From assembly GCA_963753685.1 (NCBI GenBank), contig CAVWDE010000017.1, positions 1 through 12,786 on the forward strand: DNA of 12,786 bases, given 5' to 3'. The notes under the pieces were generated by a model. It did no database searches, was not told the origin of the DNA, and saw only the letters and a list, made by a program, of their open reading frames with translations. Every line of letters begins with the position of its first letter. The first letter of the stretch is position 1. This document shows positions 1 to 8,271 of this stretch, in pieces. This DNA comes from DATAOG01 sp963753685. Lineage in GTDB: Bacteria; Pseudomonadota; Alphaproteobacteria; Geminicoccales; Geminicoccaceae. The translations under genes were made by a program, and so were the position numbers.

Positions 1-1531
1 GGCGCGAGCAGACCAGGCGGTCGAGGAAGGCTTCCGCACCCGGCCCCTCGACCATGAACTTGGTGAAGCCGCAGAGATCGAGCACGCCGACCCGCTCGGC
101 GACCGCGCGGCATTCTTCGCCAACGGCCTCGAACCAGGGGCGTTCGGCGCGCCGGAAGCTGAGGCGCTCCTCGCGCGGGGCACCCTGCGGCGCGAACCAG
201 GTTGCCCGCTCCCAGCCGCCGCGCGCGCCGAAGCGGGCAACCTTGGCCTTGAGCCGGTCGTAGAGCGGGCTGGTGCGCGCCGGGCGCCCGGCCGGGCGTT
301 CCTCGAATGGCCAGGCGATCGCGTATTCCCGCTGGTAGAGCTCGACCGCCTTGGCGAGCGCGTAGGACCTGGTCGCGTAGCCCGTGTAGCGTCGCGGGTC
401 GAACGCCCAGAGGCCCCACTCGGGCTCGCCGTGGACGACCCATTCGGCGAGCGTCTTGCCGGCGCCGCCGGCCTGCGCGATGCCGAACGAGAAGCAGCAG
501 CACTGGTAGAAGTTCCTCAGCCCGTGCGCCGGGCCGATGTAGGGATTGCCGTCGGGCGAATAGGGGATCGGGCCGTTGATCACCTGCTGGACGCCGACCG
601 TCCCCAGGATCGGCACGCGCGCGATCGCGGCCTCGATGTAGGGCTCCAGGCGGTCGAGATCGTCTTCGAACAACTGGTTCGCGAACTCCTCGGGGATGCC
701 GTCCAGCCAGTGCGGGCGCGCCTGCCACTCGTAGGGTCCGAGCAGGAGGCCCGCGCGCTCCTGGCGCAGATAGTAGGAGACGTCGGGATCGCGCAGCAGC
801 GGCAGCTTTCCGGCGCGCGCTTCAAGTTCGGGGATGCTCTCGGTCACGAGATACTGATGCGACATGGCGACGATGGGCATTTCCTGGCCGACCATGGCCA
901 TGATCTCGCCGGCCCGGTAGCCCGCGGCGTTGACCAGGACCTCGCAGTCGATCTCGCCCTTGTCGGTGATCACTCGCCAGGACCCGCGAGGATGCTGCTC
1001 GAGCCTGGCGACGCGCGTGAAGCGGCGGATTTCGCAGCCTTTTTCGCGCGCGCGCCTCGCGAACGCCTGGGTCAGCTGGCTCGGATCGACGTCGCCGTCA
1101 TAAGGATCGAAGAGCGCGCCCTCGAGGCCCTCGAGCTCGAGGAAGGGATAGAGCTCGCGCGCCTCCCTGGGCGTGATGAGCGCGAGATCGAGGCCCTGGG
1201 TCCGCGCCATGGCAGAGACGTGGCGGAACTCGTCCATGCGGTCACGGCCGTGGGCGAGCCGGATCGAGCCGGTCGGATGCCAGGTGAGCGGCGGCTCGCC
1301 GTCGGCTGCGAGCCGGGCGTACAGCTGGTTGCCGTAGCGCTGGAGCTTGATCACGTTCCAGCTGGTCGAGAACGTGGGACAATTGCCGGCGGCGTGCCAG
1401 GTCGAGCCCGAGGTCAGCTCGGCGCGCTCGATCAGGATGCACTCGGTCCAGCCTTGCAGCGCCAGGTGATAGAGCGCGCTGCAGCCGACCGCCCCGCCGC
1501 CGATGATCACCACGCGGGCATGGTCGGCCAT
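1..1531 (-). CDS. GcvT-type FAD-dependent amine dehydrogenase (dimethylglycine/sarcosine dehydrogenase-like), 3' end outside window
   Basis: I translated this reading frame by hand: 510 codons from ATG 1531 without a stop, running off the left edge. Family members are about 800 residues, so roughly the last third is missing. Residues 8-14 (VIIGGGA) begin a dinucleotide-binding fold. The motif GSTWHAAGN at 42-50 contains His46, the position that carries covalent FAD in mammalian dimethylglycine dehydrogenase. The FAD domain spans about 1-365, a linker about 370-425, and the start of the folate-binding GcvT aminomethyltransferase domain is visible from about 430 (VLDLCGFTKFMVEGPG at 483-498). 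Known members oxidise N-methyl groups of secondary or tertiary amines and pass the carbon to tetrahydrofolate. The start codon shares its A with the TGA of the upstream mttB-like gene, so translation is probably coupled. The exact substrate is not readable from sequence; sarcosine, dimethylglycine or another N-methyl amine are all possible. Confidence 0.9.
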   Translation of the reverse strand, partial: MADHARVVIIGGGAVGCSALYHLALQGWTECILIERAELTSGSTWHAAGNCPTFSTSWNVIKLQRYGNQLYARLAADGEPPLTWHPTGSIRLAHGRDRMDEFRHVSAMARTQGLDLALITPREARELYPFLELEGLEGALFDPYDGDVDPSQLTQAFARRAREKGCEIRRFTRVARLEQHPRGSWRVITDKGEIDCEVLVNAAGYRAGEIMAMVGQEMPIVAMSHQYLVTESIPELEARAGKLPLLRDPDVSYYLRQERAGLLLGPYEWQARPHWLDGIPEEFANQLFEDDLDRLEPYIEAAIARVPILGTVGVQQVINGPIPYSPDGNPYIGPAHGLRNFYQCCCFSFGIAQAGGAGKTLAEWVVHGEPEWGLWAFDPRRYTGYATRSYALAKAVELYQREYAIAWPFEERPAGRPARTSPLYDRLKAKVARFGARGGWERATWFAPQGAPREERLSFRRAERPWFEAVGEECRAVAERVGVLDLCGFTKFMVEGPGAEAFLDRLVCSR

Positions 1532-3095
1532 CACCTTCGCCCCATGCGCTCGCGCGGCAGCTTGATCGGCAGGCGGGCGCGGATCTCGCGGTCGATGGCA
1601 TCCGGCAGGTGGCGCGGAAAGTGGCTATCCAGGATTTCCCGGGTTTTCCGGATCGCGCGCTCGACGATCGTGGGCGAGCCTTGCTCCACCCATTCCTTCG
1701 GGCTCGTGCGGTCGCCGATCAGCGGGTAGAGGTAGTCGGTCTGCATGCGGGCGAGCGTCTGCGGGTGGCCGAGATAGTGGCCAGGACCGCCGATGCAGGC
1801 CTCGCGCATCACATCCACCGAGAGCGTCTGGTCGTCGACCTCGATGCCGCGGATCGTGCGCAGGGTCGCACCGATCGCATCGTTGTCGATCACCAGGCTT
1901 TCGGTGCAAAAGCCGAGCAGGCTCGCGTGCATGCCGGCGGATTCGTAGATCAGGTTGGCGCCGGAATTGCCGACCAGCGCGTGGTTGTAGCCCTTCTCGT
2001 AGCCCGATTGCGCATCCGGCAGCTTGGCGTCGGTCATGCCCGAGGCGACGCCGACGGTGAGGTCGTAAAAGTGGCCCATCTGGGCGCAGGCCGCCATCAG
2101 CAGCGCCTGCTCGCCGCTGCCGCCGGACATGGCGCCGGTGCGCAGATCCGAGACGAACGGCCAGGGGCCGAGGATCGCGGGCGCGCCGCGGCAGATCGCA
2201 TCGACGTAGACCAGGCCTGCCAGCGCCTCGGCGATCTCCTGGACGACGGCGCCGGCGAGCGCTGCGGGGCTGGTGGCGCCGGCTTGGCCTGCGGGTAGGA
2301 GAAAATCGGCATGCCGCCGCGCACGCCCGCCTCGAGGCAGCGGCAGGCGTCCTCGGCAAAGCGGAGCGGCGGCACGACGAAGCAGCTCGACATCGACACG
2401 AACGGCCGCGCCCGCCAGGCGGCCTCGCCGCCCGCGATCAGGTGCAGCATGGCGAGCGCGTCCTCGACGTGCCGGACCTGGGTGAAGCTCGTGCCGACGT
2501 GCTTGGCCGTGCCGGCGATGCAGGCGTAAGCGGTGTTGAGGTCGAGATCGTAGGGGTCGACCATGTCGCGGCAGACGATCGAGCGCTGGAAGAAGTGGAT
2601 GTGCTCGAGCGCGTCGACCAGGCGCGCGGCGTCGTACAGGTCGGCGAGCGTCGAGTCGCGGTAGTCGCCGGTCGTCGGGTCGACCATGTGCACGGCCGCG
2701 CCCGCGGTGCCGAAATAGACCCGCTTGCCCCAGGGCTCGAGGTCGTGCTTCGGGAGCTGGCCGCAGAGCGGGAAGCGGCGGGGCGCCCTTGCGATCACGT
2801 CCTCGACCAGGGCGCGCGGCAGCACCAGCCGACCCTGCTCGTTCATGCGGCCGCCGGCCGCCGTGATCAGCTCGATCGTCGACGGGATCGCCTCGCCGAG
2901 CCCGATCTGCTCCAAAACGTCGAGCGCGGCACCGTGGATGCGCGCGAGGTCGCGGTCGGCGAGCGGCCGGTAGCGCCCGCCCTCGAGCCCCGGGCGGACC
3001 GCGCGCTCGGCCTCGGGCTGCGGGGCCGCGCGCAGCGCCTGGCGCGCCACCCTCCCGCCGCGCCGGCGCGTCTCGAGTGAGGCATCGCTACTCAT
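1531..3095 (-). pseudogene. MttB-family (trimethylamine/betaine:corrinoid) methyltransferase, frameshifted
   Basis: Two minus-strand frames make up one protein. The frame from ATG 3095 reads through a basic N-terminus (RRRGGRVARQALRAAP) to SYPQA near residue 270. The family sequence then resumes one frame over (AGATSPAALAGAVVQEIAEA) and continues to the TGA at 1533-1531. Adding one base in the TTGGCC at 2284-2289 restores a 521-residue protein, close to the normal size of this family. MttB homologues transfer a methyl group from trimethylamine or a quaternary amine to a corrinoid protein. Homologues lacking pyrrolysine act on glycine betaine, proline betaine or carnitine, and no in-frame amber codon occurs in the restored frame, so this is the non-pyrrolysine type. 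As written, ribosomes stop near 2097, uncoupling the downstream dehydrogenase. It may be a true mutation or a sequencing error. ATG 3161, in the same frame, is an alternative start with GGAGG 10 bases upstream; I prefer 3095 because the N-terminus then looks like relatives. Confidence 0.85.
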
Positions 3096-3230
3096 TTGCC
3101 TGTTCCCATGGGCCGCCGCCCGCGGATGAGCCCGGGCCGCAGCGCTTCCCGAGCTTCCCATTGCGACATTGCCTCCAGTACGTCAAACTCAACAGACACG
3201 AACCGGCTGGCAATGACAACGGAGGCTCCA
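3096..3230. promoter_or_regulatory. Divergent intergenic region with repeated CATTGC motif
   Basis: This 135-base gap separates the divergent mttB-like gene and the ABC transporter operon, so it should hold both promoters. The motif CATTGC occurs at 3159-3164, CATTGCC at 3167-3173, and its inverse GGCAATG at 3209-3215. The last two form a 7-base inverted repeat about 35 bases apart, which could be operator half-sites. I could not pick a convincing -35/-10 pair on either strand. Promoter presence is inferred from gene layout only. Confidence 0.4.
3221..3225 (+). promoter_or_regulatory. Shine-Dalgarno GGAGG fixing the binding-protein start
   Basis: GGAGG lies five bases before ATG 3231. It lies downstream of the other in-frame candidates ATG 3096 and ATG 3213, so it supports 3231 as the start of the substrate-binding protein. 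Confidence 0.75.
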
Positions 3231-4802
3231 ATGTCCGGCGAAATCGAATTGCAGCGTCTGCTGGCACACAACGGAATGCGGCGGCGCGAGTTCATGGAGC
3301 GGGCGGCGGCGCTCGGGGTGAGCAGCGCGCTCGCGACCTCGCTGGCCGGCCGGGCGTTCGCGGACACGCCCAAGAAGGGCGGCGACCTCAAGCTCGGCAT
3401 CGACAGCGCCGGCGCCACCGACAGCCTCGACCCCGCGACCTACACCGCCAACTACATGCAGACGGTCGGCTACCAGTGGGGCAACCCCCTGGTCGAGCTC
3501 GACGAGCACAACAAGACCATCCCCGAGCTGGCCGAAAGCTGGGAGCCGAACGCGGATGCCACGCAGTGGACCTTCAAGCTGCGCAAGGGCGTCCCGTTCA
3601 CCAACGGCAAGGAGATGACGGCCAAGGACGTCATCTACTCGATCGATCACCATCGGGGCGCGGATTCGAAATCGGGCGCGCAGGGCTATCTGCAGGTGAT
3701 CAAGGACCTCAAGGCGAGCGACCCGCACGAGCTCACCGTGGTGCTCGACGCCGGCAACGCCGACCTGCCCTACATCATGTCCGACTATCACCTCTTGATC
3801 GTGCCCGAGGGCACCGACTTCAACAAGCCGGTCGGCACCGGCCCGTTCACCATCGAGACCTTCGAGCCGGGGGTGCGCACGCTGGCCAAGCGCAACCCGA
3901 ACTACTGGAAGGAAGGGCGCGGCCACGTCAATTCGGTCGAGACGCTGGCGATCAACGATCTGACCGCCCGCACCAGTGCTTTGCAGACCGGGGCGGTGCA
4001 CTTCATCAACCGCCTCGACCCCAAGACGGTCGGCCTGCTCAAGCGCATGCCGCACATGCAGGTGTTCGACGTGCCGAGCGCCGGCCACTACACCTTCCCG
4101 ATGCGCTGCGACACGCCGCCCTTCGACAACAATGACCTGAGGCTCGCGCTCAAGTACGGCATCGATCGCGAGGATCTGGTCAGCAAGATCCTGCGCGGCT
4201 ACGGCAAGATCGGCAACGACCAGCCGGTGCCGACGTTCGACCCGTTCTACGCCGCGGACATCCCGCAGCGCCCCTATGATCCGGACAAGGCGAAGTTCCA
4301 CTTCGGCAAGTCGGGCGCCAGCGGGCCGATCACGCTGTCGATCGCGGATGCCGCGTTCACCGGTGCGGTCGACGCGGCGACGCTCTACAAGGAGCACCTC
4401 GCCAAGGCCGGGATCACCCTCAACGTCCAGCGCGAGCCGGCCGACGGCTACTGGTCGAACGTCTGGCTGGTCAAGCCGTTCTGCGGCTCCTACTGGGGCG
4501 GCCGGCCAACCGCCGACCTGATGATGTCGGTCGCCTACCAGTCGGATGCCGCCTGGAACGAGTCGTTCTGGAAGCGGCCGGCTTTCGATCAGCTGCTCAA
4601 GCAGGCGCGCGCCGAGCTCGACACCGGCAAGCGCAAGCAGATGTACCACGACCTGCAGATGATGATTTACGAGGATGGCGGCGAGATCATCCCGATGTTC
4701 AACAACTTCCTGTTCGGCGCGCGCGACAACATCGGCGGGTTCGTGCCGGCGCCGGTGCTGACCGGCTTGCGCTGCGCGGAGCAGCTCTACTTCACGTCCT
4801 GA
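3231..4802 (+). CDS. ABC transporter substrate-binding protein, peptide/opine class (SBP_bac_5), Tat-exported
   Basis: A 523-residue periplasmic solute receptor of the large Opp/Dpp type (family 5 extracellular solute-binding proteins, normally about 500-550 residues). The N-terminus has a twin-arginine motif (RRREFM at 17-22), a hydrophobic stretch and an A-F-A site at 42-44, so it should be exported folded and cleaved after about residue 44. The mature protein shows the usual family blocks, for example a LVELDEHNKTIPELAESW stretch, the VGTGPF segment, and a run reading NDLRLALKYGIDRE. GGAGG five bases upstream fixes the start; longer in-frame versions from 3096 or 3213 are less likely. It is the first gene of a four-gene importer operon and is divergent from the amine-degradation genes. 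The family binds peptides, opines, glycosides, nickel and other solutes. A betaine or methylated amine ligand is my inference from neighbours, not from binding residues. Confidence 0.93.
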   Translation: MSGEIELQRLLAHNGMRRREFMERAAALGVSSALATSLAGRAFADTPKKGGDLKLGIDSAGATDSLDPATYTANYMQTVGYQWGNPLVELDEHNKTIPELAESWEPNADATQWTFKLRKGVPFTNGKEMTAKDVIYSIDHHRGADSKSGAQGYLQVIKDLKASDPHELTVVLDAGNADLPYIMSDYHLLIVPEGTDFNKPVGTGPFTIETFEPGVRTLAKRNPNYWKEGRGHVNSVETLAINDLTARTSALQTGAVHFINRLDPKTVGLLKRMPHMQVFDVPSAGHYTFPMRCDTPPFDNNDLRLALKYGIDREDLVSKILRGYGKIGNDQPVPTFDPFYAADIPQRPYDPDKAKFHFGKSGASGPITLSIADAAFTGAVDAATLYKEHLAKAGITLNVQREPADGYWSNVWLVKPFCGSYWGGRPTADLMMSVAYQSDAAWNESFWKRPAFDQLLKQARAELDTGKRKQMYHDLQMMIYEDGGEIIPMFNNFLFGARDNIGGFVPAPVLTGLRCAEQLYFTS

Positions 4803-4828
4803 GGACCCGGCCGCCAAGGCCCCACCCC

Positions 4829-5785
4829 ATGTCGGGCCTGTTGCGCCTGATCGCCCAGCGCCTGGCGCTGGGCGTCGGCACGCTGTTCGTGGTCTCGGTC
4901 CTGATCTTCGCCGGGACCCAGCTTTTGCCGGGCGATGTCGCGCAGGCGATCCTCGGGCAGAGCGCCACGCCCGAGGCGGTGGCCGCGATCCGCAAGGACC
5001 TCAACCTCGACCGCCCGGCCTACGTCCGCTACGCCGACTGGCTCGGCCACTCGCTCGAGGGCGACCTCGGCACCTCGCTCGCCAACCGCGAGCCGATCAC
5101 CAAGATGATCTCGGGCCGGCTCGGCAACACGCTGTTCCTGGCCTCGATGGCGGCGCTGGTCGCGGTGCCGATCGCCATCCTGCTCGGGCTGATCGCGGCC
5201 CGCTTCCGCGAGACCTGGCTCGACAAGACGATTTCGATCGTGACCCTCTCGGCGATCTCGATGCCGGAATTCTTCATTGGCTACATCCTGATCTTCATCT
5301 TCGCGGTGAAGCTCTTGTGGGCGCCCTCGATCGCCAGCGTCTACGACGGCATGGGCCTGGGCCAGAAGCTCGCGGCGGTCGCCTTGCCGGTCGCGACGCT
5401 GGCCCTGGTCGTGATCGCGCACATGATGCGCATGACCCGCGCCGCGGTGATCAACGTCATGTCGAGCCCCTACATCGAGATGGCCGAGCTCAAGGGGGTC
5501 TCGCGCTCGCGCATCATCTTTCGCCATGCTTTGCCGAACGCGCTCTCGCCGATCATCAACGTCGTGGTCCTCAACCTCGCTTACCTCGTGGTCGGCGTCG
5601 TGGTGGTCGAGGTGGTGTTCGTCTACCCGGGCATGGGCCAGCTCATGGTCGATGCCGTGTCCAAGCGCGACGTGCCGGTGGTCCAGGCCTGCGGGCTGAT
5701 CTTCGCCGCCACGTACGTGCTGCTCAACCTGACCGCCGACATCCTCTCGATCGTCGCCAACCCGCGCCTCAGGCATCCGAGGTAA
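4829..5785 (+). CDS. ABC transporter permease, DppB/OppB type
   Basis: A 318-residue inner-membrane permease that with the next gene forms the translocation pore of the importer. Hydrophobic segments lie at about 11-31, 101-124, 134-162, 182-200, 240-264 and 285-308, the six-helix layout expected of DppB proteins. The cytoplasmic EAA coupling loop is visible at about 217-237 (EMAELKGVSRSRIIFRHALPN begins with Glu217 and contains the invariant Gly), which contacts the ATPase. The long periplasmic region between helices 1 and 2 carries the typical LLPGD start at 32-36. It begins 26 bases after the binding-protein stop, with only a weak ribosome site, consistent with co-transcription. Substrate range cannot be told from the permease. 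Confidence 0.94.
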   Translation: MSGLLRLIAQRLALGVGTLFVVSVLIFAGTQLLPGDVAQAILGQSATPEAVAAIRKDLNLDRPAYVRYADWLGHSLEGDLGTSLANREPITKMISGRLGNTLFLASMAALVAVPIAILLGLIAARFRETWLDKTISIVTLSAISMPEFFIGYILIFIFAVKLLWAPSIASVYDGMGLGQKLAAVALPVATLALVVIAHMMRMTRAAVINVMSSPYIEMAELKGVSRSRIIFRHALPNALSPIINVVVLNLAYLVVGVVVVEVVFVYPGMGQLMVDAVSKRDVPVVQACGLIFAATYVLLNLTADILSIVANPRLRHPR

Positions 5786-5789
5786 GGCG

Positions 5790-6602
5790 ATGCGGGGAAT
5801 GTCGATCAGCACCATCGTCGGCTTCGCGATCATCCTCTTATTCGCGCTGATGGCGCTGTTCGGCCCGTTCCTCGCACCCTACGGCGAATCGCAGGTGGTG
5901 GGCGACGTCTGGGAGCCGTTCTCGGCGCAGTTCCTGCTCGGCACCGACAGCCTCGGCCGGGACATCCTGACCCGGCTGCTGTGGGGCGCCTCGCGCACCA
6001 TCGGGGTGGCGCTCGCCGCAGCGCTCCTGTCGTTCGCGATCGGCATGGCGCTGGGCTTTCTGGCCGCGGTGGTCGGCGGCTGGGTCGACCATGCGCTCAG
6101 CCGCGCGATCGACACGCTGATGGCGATCCCGACGCTGATCTTCGCACTGGTGATCCTCTCGGTCCTGCCGCCCTCGGTGATCGTTTTGATCCTGGTGATC
6201 GCGGTGCTCGATTCGACCCGCGTGTTCCGCCTGTCGCGCGCGGTCGCGATGGATGTCGCGGTCATGGACTTCGTCGAGGTCGCAAGGCTGCGCGGCGAAG
6301 GGCTGGGCTGGGTGATCACCCGCGAGGTGCTGCCCAACACCTTGCCGCCCTTGATCGCGGAGTTCGGCCTGCGCTTCTGCTTTGCCTTCCTGTTCCTGTC
6401 CTCGCTCAGCTTCCTTGGCCTCGGCATCCAGCCGCCGGCAGCCGACTGGGGCGGCATGGTGCGCGACAATGCCAACGCCATCAGCTTCGGCCTGATCGTG
6501 CCGCTGATCCCGGCGGCCGCGATCGCGATCCTGACGGTGGGCGTCAACCTGGTGGTCGACTGGCAGCTGCGCCGGTCCTCGACCGCGCGGCGGAGGGCCT
6601 GA
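5790..6602 (+). CDS. ABC transporter permease, DppC/OppC type
   Basis: A 270-residue second permease of the importer. It has an N-terminal helix at about 7-29, the family signature GTDSLGRDILTRLLWGA at 51-67 just before the core membrane domain, further helices between about 70 and 255, and an EAA loop at about 162-182 (VEVARLRGEGLGWVITREVL). The gene starts four bases after the upstream TAA. A GAGGTAAGG stretch overlapping that stop serves as ribosome site and favours ATG 5790 over ATG 5799, which has no properly spaced site. The length is slightly short for the family, mostly at the N-terminus. It is the third gene of the operon and pairs with the preceding permease. Confidence 0.94.
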   Translation: MRGMSISTIVGFAIILLFALMALFGPFLAPYGESQVVGDVWEPFSAQFLLGTDSLGRDILTRLLWGASRTIGVALAAALLSFAIGMALGFLAAVVGGWVDHALSRAIDTLMAIPTLIFALVILSVLPPSVIVLILVIAVLDSTRVFRLSRAVAMDVAVMDFVEVARLRGEGLGWVITREVLPNTLPPLIAEFGLRFCFAFLFLSSLSFLGLGIQPPAADWGGMVRDNANAISFGLIVPLIPAAAIAILTVGVNLVVDWQLRRSSTARRRA

Positions 6603-6604
6603 GG

Positions 6605-8251
6605 ATGACACTGCTGCTCGAGATCTCCGGTCTGCGCATCCAGGGCCAGAGCGAGGGCCAGGAATGGGTCGAGCTGGTCAAGGGCGTCTCGCTCGAGCTC
6701 CAGAAGGGCGAGGTGCTGGGCCTGATCGGCGAGTCCGGCGCCGGCAAGTCGACGATCGGGCTCGCGGCGCTGGGCTACGCGCGCGAGGGGTGCCGGCTGG
6801 CCGGGGGCTCGATCAAGCTGAACGGCGACGAGCTGCTGGGCGCCCCGCACGAGCGCCTGCGCGACATCCGGGGCGTGCGCGTCGCCTACGTCGCGCAGTC
6901 GGCGGCGGCCGCCTTCAATCCGGCGCACCGGCTGAACGCGCAGGTGACCGAGGCCGCGGTCCGCCACGGCATCATGGCGCCGGACCAGGCGCTCAAGGAG
7001 GCCAAGCGCCTGTTCGGCAAGCTGCGCCTGCCCGACCCGGAAAAATTCGGCGAGCGCTATCCGCATCAGGTCTCTGGAGGCCAGCTGCAGCGCGCCATGA
7101 CCGCCATGGCGATGGTCGCCAAGCCCCACCTGATCGTGTTCGACGAGCCGACCACCGCCCTCGACGTCACCACCCAGATCGAGGTGCTGGCGGCGATCAA
7201 GGACGCCATCCGGGATGAGGGTACGGCTGCCCTCTACATCACCCACGATCTTGCGGTCGTGGCCCAGATCGCCGATCGGATCATGGTGCTGCGCTACGGC
7301 GAGCGGGTCGAGGAGGGGCCGACCCGGCAGATTCTTTACGAGCCGCAGGCGGACTACACGCGCGCCCTGGTCAACGTCCGCCGGGTCGAGCTGAATAAGG
7401 AGCATCATGCGCCCGGCCTGGCCGCCGCCGAAGTGCGCGGCATCAGTGCGGCCTATGGCGAGTTCATGGCGCTGCAGGACATCTCGGTGCGCCTCGAGCC
7501 CTCGACCACGCTCGCGGTGGTCGGCAAATCCGGCTCCGGCAAGTCGACGCTTGCGCGCGTCATCACCGGCCTCCTGCCGCCGATCGCAGGCGAGATCCAT
7601 CTGCAGGGGCAGCGGCTGCCGGGCCGGCTCAAGGATCGCACCAAGGACCAGCTGCGCCGTCTGCAGCTGATCTACCAGATGCCGGATGTGGCCCTGAACC
7701 CGCGCCAGACCATCGAGGAGATCATCGGCCGGCCGGTTTCTTTCTACTTCGGCCGCTCGGGGTCGGAGCGGACGCGGCGGGTCGAGGAGCTGCTGGACAG
7801 CGTCGAGCTGCCCAAGGCGTTCGCGCGCCGCTACCCCGCCGAGCTCTCGGGCGGCCAGAAGCAGCGGGTCTGCATCGCGCGCGCGCTCGCCGCCGAGCCC
7901 GAGGTGATCATCTGCGACGAGGTCACGAGCGCGCTGGATGCCCAGGTCGCCGACGGCGTGTTGCGCCTGCTCCTGCGCCTGCAGGACGAGACCGAGATGG
8001 CGTATCTGTTCATCACCCACGACCTCGCCACGGTCAAGGCGATCGCCGATTCGATCGTGGTCATGCACCAGGGCCGGGTGGTCGAGCAGGGCCCCAAGCA
8101 CGAGGTCCTCTCCCCCCCGCACGATCCCTACACCGAGCTCCTGCTGTCCTCGGTGCCGGAGATGGAGGTCGGCTGGCTCGACCGCACGCTCGCCGACCGC
8201 GCGGCCAAGAAAGCGCGGGGCGAAATGGTCCTGGAGAGCGCGGATCAGTGA
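6605..8251 (+). CDS. Fused ABC transporter ATPase (two nucleotide-binding domains, DppD-DppF type)
   Basis: A 548-residue cytoplasmic protein containing both ATPase halves of the importer. Half 1 has Walker A GESGAGKST at 42-50, Q-loop Gln98, signature VSGGQ at 156-160, Walker B ending in DE at 180-181, and switch His214. Half 2 has Walker A GKSGSGKST at 307-315, signature LSGGQ at 414-418, Walker B IICDE at 435-439, and switch His472. Both sites look catalytically complete. A peptide-family C-terminal segment follows each half (for example PHDPYTELLLSSVP at 505-518). The start ATG 6605 lies two bases after the preceding TGA, with GAGG overlapping that stop. A longer reading frame extends upstream to 5981, but it lies inside the permease gene and is not real. 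This closes the operon; no terminator hairpin with a T-run is visible after the stop. Confidence 0.95.
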   Translation: MTLLLEISGLRIQGQSEGQEWVELVKGVSLELQKGEVLGLIGESGAGKSTIGLAALGYAREGCRLAGGSIKLNGDELLGAPHERLRDIRGVRVAYVAQSAAAAFNPAHRLNAQVTEAAVRHGIMAPDQALKEAKRLFGKLRLPDPEKFGERYPHQVSGGQLQRAMTAMAMVAKPHLIVFDEPTTALDVTTQIEVLAAIKDAIRDEGTAALYITHDLAVVAQIADRIMVLRYGERVEEGPTRQILYEPQADYTRALVNVRRVELNKEHHAPGLAAAEVRGISAAYGEFMALQDISVRLEPSTTLAVVGKSGSGKSTLARVITGLLPPIAGEIHLQGQRLPGRLKDRTKDQLRRLQLIYQMPDVALNPRQTIEEIIGRPVSFYFGRSGSERTRRVEELLDSVELPKAFARRYPAELSGGQKQRVCIARALAAEPEVIICDEVTSALDAQVADGVLRLLLRLQDETEMAYLFITHDLATVKAIADSIVVMHQGRVVEQGPKHEVLSPPHDPYTELLLSSVPEMEVGWLDRTLADRAAKKARGEMVLESADQ

Positions 8252-8271
8252 GCGGCGCCGACCGACACTCG

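Noticed and set aside
431..1729. Plus-strand open frame of 432 codons opposite the FAD dehydrogenase
   Set aside because: The minus strand holds an unmistakable FAD-binding protein with conserved motifs; this frame crosses into the next gene and shows no domain.
3096..3230. N-terminal extension of the substrate-binding protein from ATG 3096 or 3213
   Set aside because: The GGAGG site lies downstream of both codons and five bases before ATG 3231, and the Tat signal sits at the right distance only from 3231.
3189..4817. Minus-strand open frame of 542 codons opposite the binding protein
   Set aside because: Shadow of the clear substrate-binding protein gene; no family features and compositionally typical of an antisense frame.
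5879..8122. Long minus-strand open frame (747 codons) opposite the ATPase and second permease
   Set aside because: It mirrors the codon structure of strong plus-strand genes in GC-rich DNA, has no recognisable domain and is rich in Arg, Asp and His as antisense shadows are.
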